Shown here in pieces: positions 13,967 to 14,753 of a stretch of DNA of 14,753 nucleotides. Source of the DNA: an uncultured Spartobacteria bacterium (GTDB lineage: Bacteria; Verrucomicrobiota; Verrucomicrobiia; Chthoniobacterales; Terrimicrobiaceae); assembly GCA_903915315.1 (NCBI GenBank), contig CAIWSO010000328.1, positions 1-14,753 of the forward strand, read 5' to 3'. Positions within the stretch are counted from its first letter, which is position 1. Each line of letters starts with the position of its first letter. The translations under genes were made by a program, and so were the position numbers. The notes beneath the pieces were generated by a model that saw only the letters and a program-made list of their open reading frames with translations, did not search any database and was not told the origin of the DNA.

Positions 13967-14753
13967 GTAAATTTCCTCTTTTTGTTTCTCGGAGGTAAGC
14001 CTCCATCGACTTCCACGCGGCAGCCCAGTCATTGCTCATCATCGCGAGAATGCACTGCAAGCGGATTCCCTCTGGTTCGCGCGCTTGGATGGACTCTTGG
14101 ATCATCCGGCGCGCAGTGACGAGATTTCCGCGTAGAGCGAGGGAAGCAACCGTTTCCGCTAAATTCATCGAAGTGTCTTCGGAGTTTTTCGGTTCCGGCA
14201 ACTTGAGGTCGATCGCATATCTTTCTTGAGCAGCGAGCACAGCGGATTGGAAATCTTTTTTCTCGATCCATTGTCGTATCCGAATGGGCCACGCAGCCTC
14301 CGCCCAAGCGGGATTTGCCGCTATAAATTCCGCCATGGCTTGGCGATCCCCAACATTCCACCACGTCGTCAAAAATTTACGCTGCTCCTCGGGGTCGAGC
14401 AGGGCTAGGAATTCCGCATCTTTCGCCGCTTCCTCGATGCTCCCCTTGGGAGCGCGCGCAATCCATATCAGCCACGTGGCAGGTGACGTGCGAGCATAGG
14501 CACCCAAAGCAGTGGCAAGGCCGGGGTGACTTCGGGCTGCCCCAAGCATAAGTCGGAACATTTCTTCGACGTTGGCATAAACTCCCGCATTATGGATTCG
14601 CACCTGCTTTTGGAGGGCCTCTCCCCACAGCGGAGCCGCGCGCATAGGGTCACGGTCAAGCCAGGCTTTCCCTTGTGATTGGGGCAGCTTGGCACTCACG
14701 GGATTGAGGGCGCGCTCCAGAGAAAAAAGAGCATCCACCTCGACGGGATCACC
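13962..14753 (-). CDS. Helical-repeat (TPR-like) protein, N-terminal part off window
   Basis: The frame is open from the right edge to TAA at 13962-13964 (263 residues seen). A GTG at 14738 is the first candidate start inside the window, but the frame continues beyond it, so the gene is treated as partial. The visible sequence is Ala/Trp-rich and helical, with no signal peptide or catalytic motif. A recurring pattern includes FLTTWWNVGDRQAMAEFIAA followed by NPAWAEAAWPIRIRQWI and DFQSAVLAAQE, and later ALRGNLVTARRMIQ and NDWAAAWKSMEAYL. Alternating small/aromatic residues at about 35-residue spacing suggest TPR- or Sel1-like solenoid repeats. From memory, similar WW-x-x-GD tails follow O-antigen-ligase-type membrane domains in Verrucomicrobiota, but the upstream part needed to test that is not here. 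It may also be a free-standing repeat protein. Confidence 0.7.
   Translation of the reverse strand, partial: GDPVEVDALFSLERALNPVSAKLPQSQGKAWLDRDPMRAAPLWGEALQKQVRIHNAGVYANVEEMFRLMLGAARSHPGLATALGAYARTSPATWLIWIARAPKGSIEEAAKDAEFLALLDPEEQRKFLTTWWNVGDRQAMAEFIAANPAWAEAAWPIRIRQWIEKKDFQSAVLAAQERYAIDLKLPEPKNSEDTSMNLAETVASLALRGNLVTARRMIQESIQAREPEGIRLQCILAMMSNDWAAAWKSMEAYLRETKRGNLP

Noticed and set aside
1..14753. Mobile elements, CRISPR arrays, tRNA or rRNA genes
   Set aside because: I saw no transposase or integrase motifs, no regularly spaced direct repeats, no cloverleaf-like T-loop sequence and no rRNA signature; gene content is housekeeping plus the envelope cassette.

Overview
The window is a stretch of bacterial chromosome with moderate G+C and densely packed genes on both strands. 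It has no tRNA, rRNA, CRISPR array or mobile element that I can see. A lineage in or near Verrucomicrobiota (PVC superphylum) fits best. The hints are a CT398/DUF164-type zinc-ribbon coiled-coil protein, a fused CobA-HemD, a multi-gene ExbB/ExbD/TPR cassette, many starts without a clear Shine-Dalgarno, and a WW-x-x-GD helical-repeat protein at the right edge. This assignment is an inference from gene content, not from a marker gene.

Layout. (1) 1-1121, minus strand: hisB then hisH, part of a histidine operon that runs off the left edge. (2) 1200-2449, plus strand: an inositol-monophosphatase-family phosphatase coupled by an ATGA overlap to ispF of the MEP isoprenoid pathway. The phosphatase is a reasonable candidate for the histidinol-phosphate phosphatase, because HisB here has only the dehydratase domain. 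(3) 2446-4380, minus strand: infA (IF-1) followed by an unusually compact Hsp70. The Hsp70 and ispF converge and share one CTAG for both stop codons. (4) 4515-11153, plus strand: a tightly coupled six-gene cassette. It encodes a 961-residue exported TPR protein, an exported beta-domain/helical-repeat protein, one ExbB/TolQ/MotA-type channel subunit, two different ExbD/TolR subunits, and a single-pass protein with a TonB-like S-x3-H transmembrane helix joined to a periplasmic von Willebrand A domain. (5) 11193-11909, minus strand: the zinc-ribbon coiled-coil protein. (6) 11984-13495, plus strand: fused uroporphyrinogen-III methyltransferase/synthase for siroheme and tetrapyrrole synthesis. (7) 13559-13957, plus strand: a stand-alone LOV-like PAS protein without the photoactive cysteine. 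(8) 13962-14753, minus strand: the C-terminal part of an Ala/Trp-rich helical-repeat protein that continues past the right edge.

The most interesting part is region 4. Its gene order and overlaps suggest one proton-motive-force-driven envelope machine. ExbB plus two ExbDs would form the motor, the VWA protein would take the place of TonB/TolA as the moving element, and the two exported repeat proteins would be periplasmic or outer-membrane scaffolds. One channel gene plus two ExbD-like genes recalls the AglRQS motor of Myxococcus. A TonB-type transmembrane helix on a VWA domain is not a textbook arrangement. The substrate or process that is powered cannot be read from the sequence.
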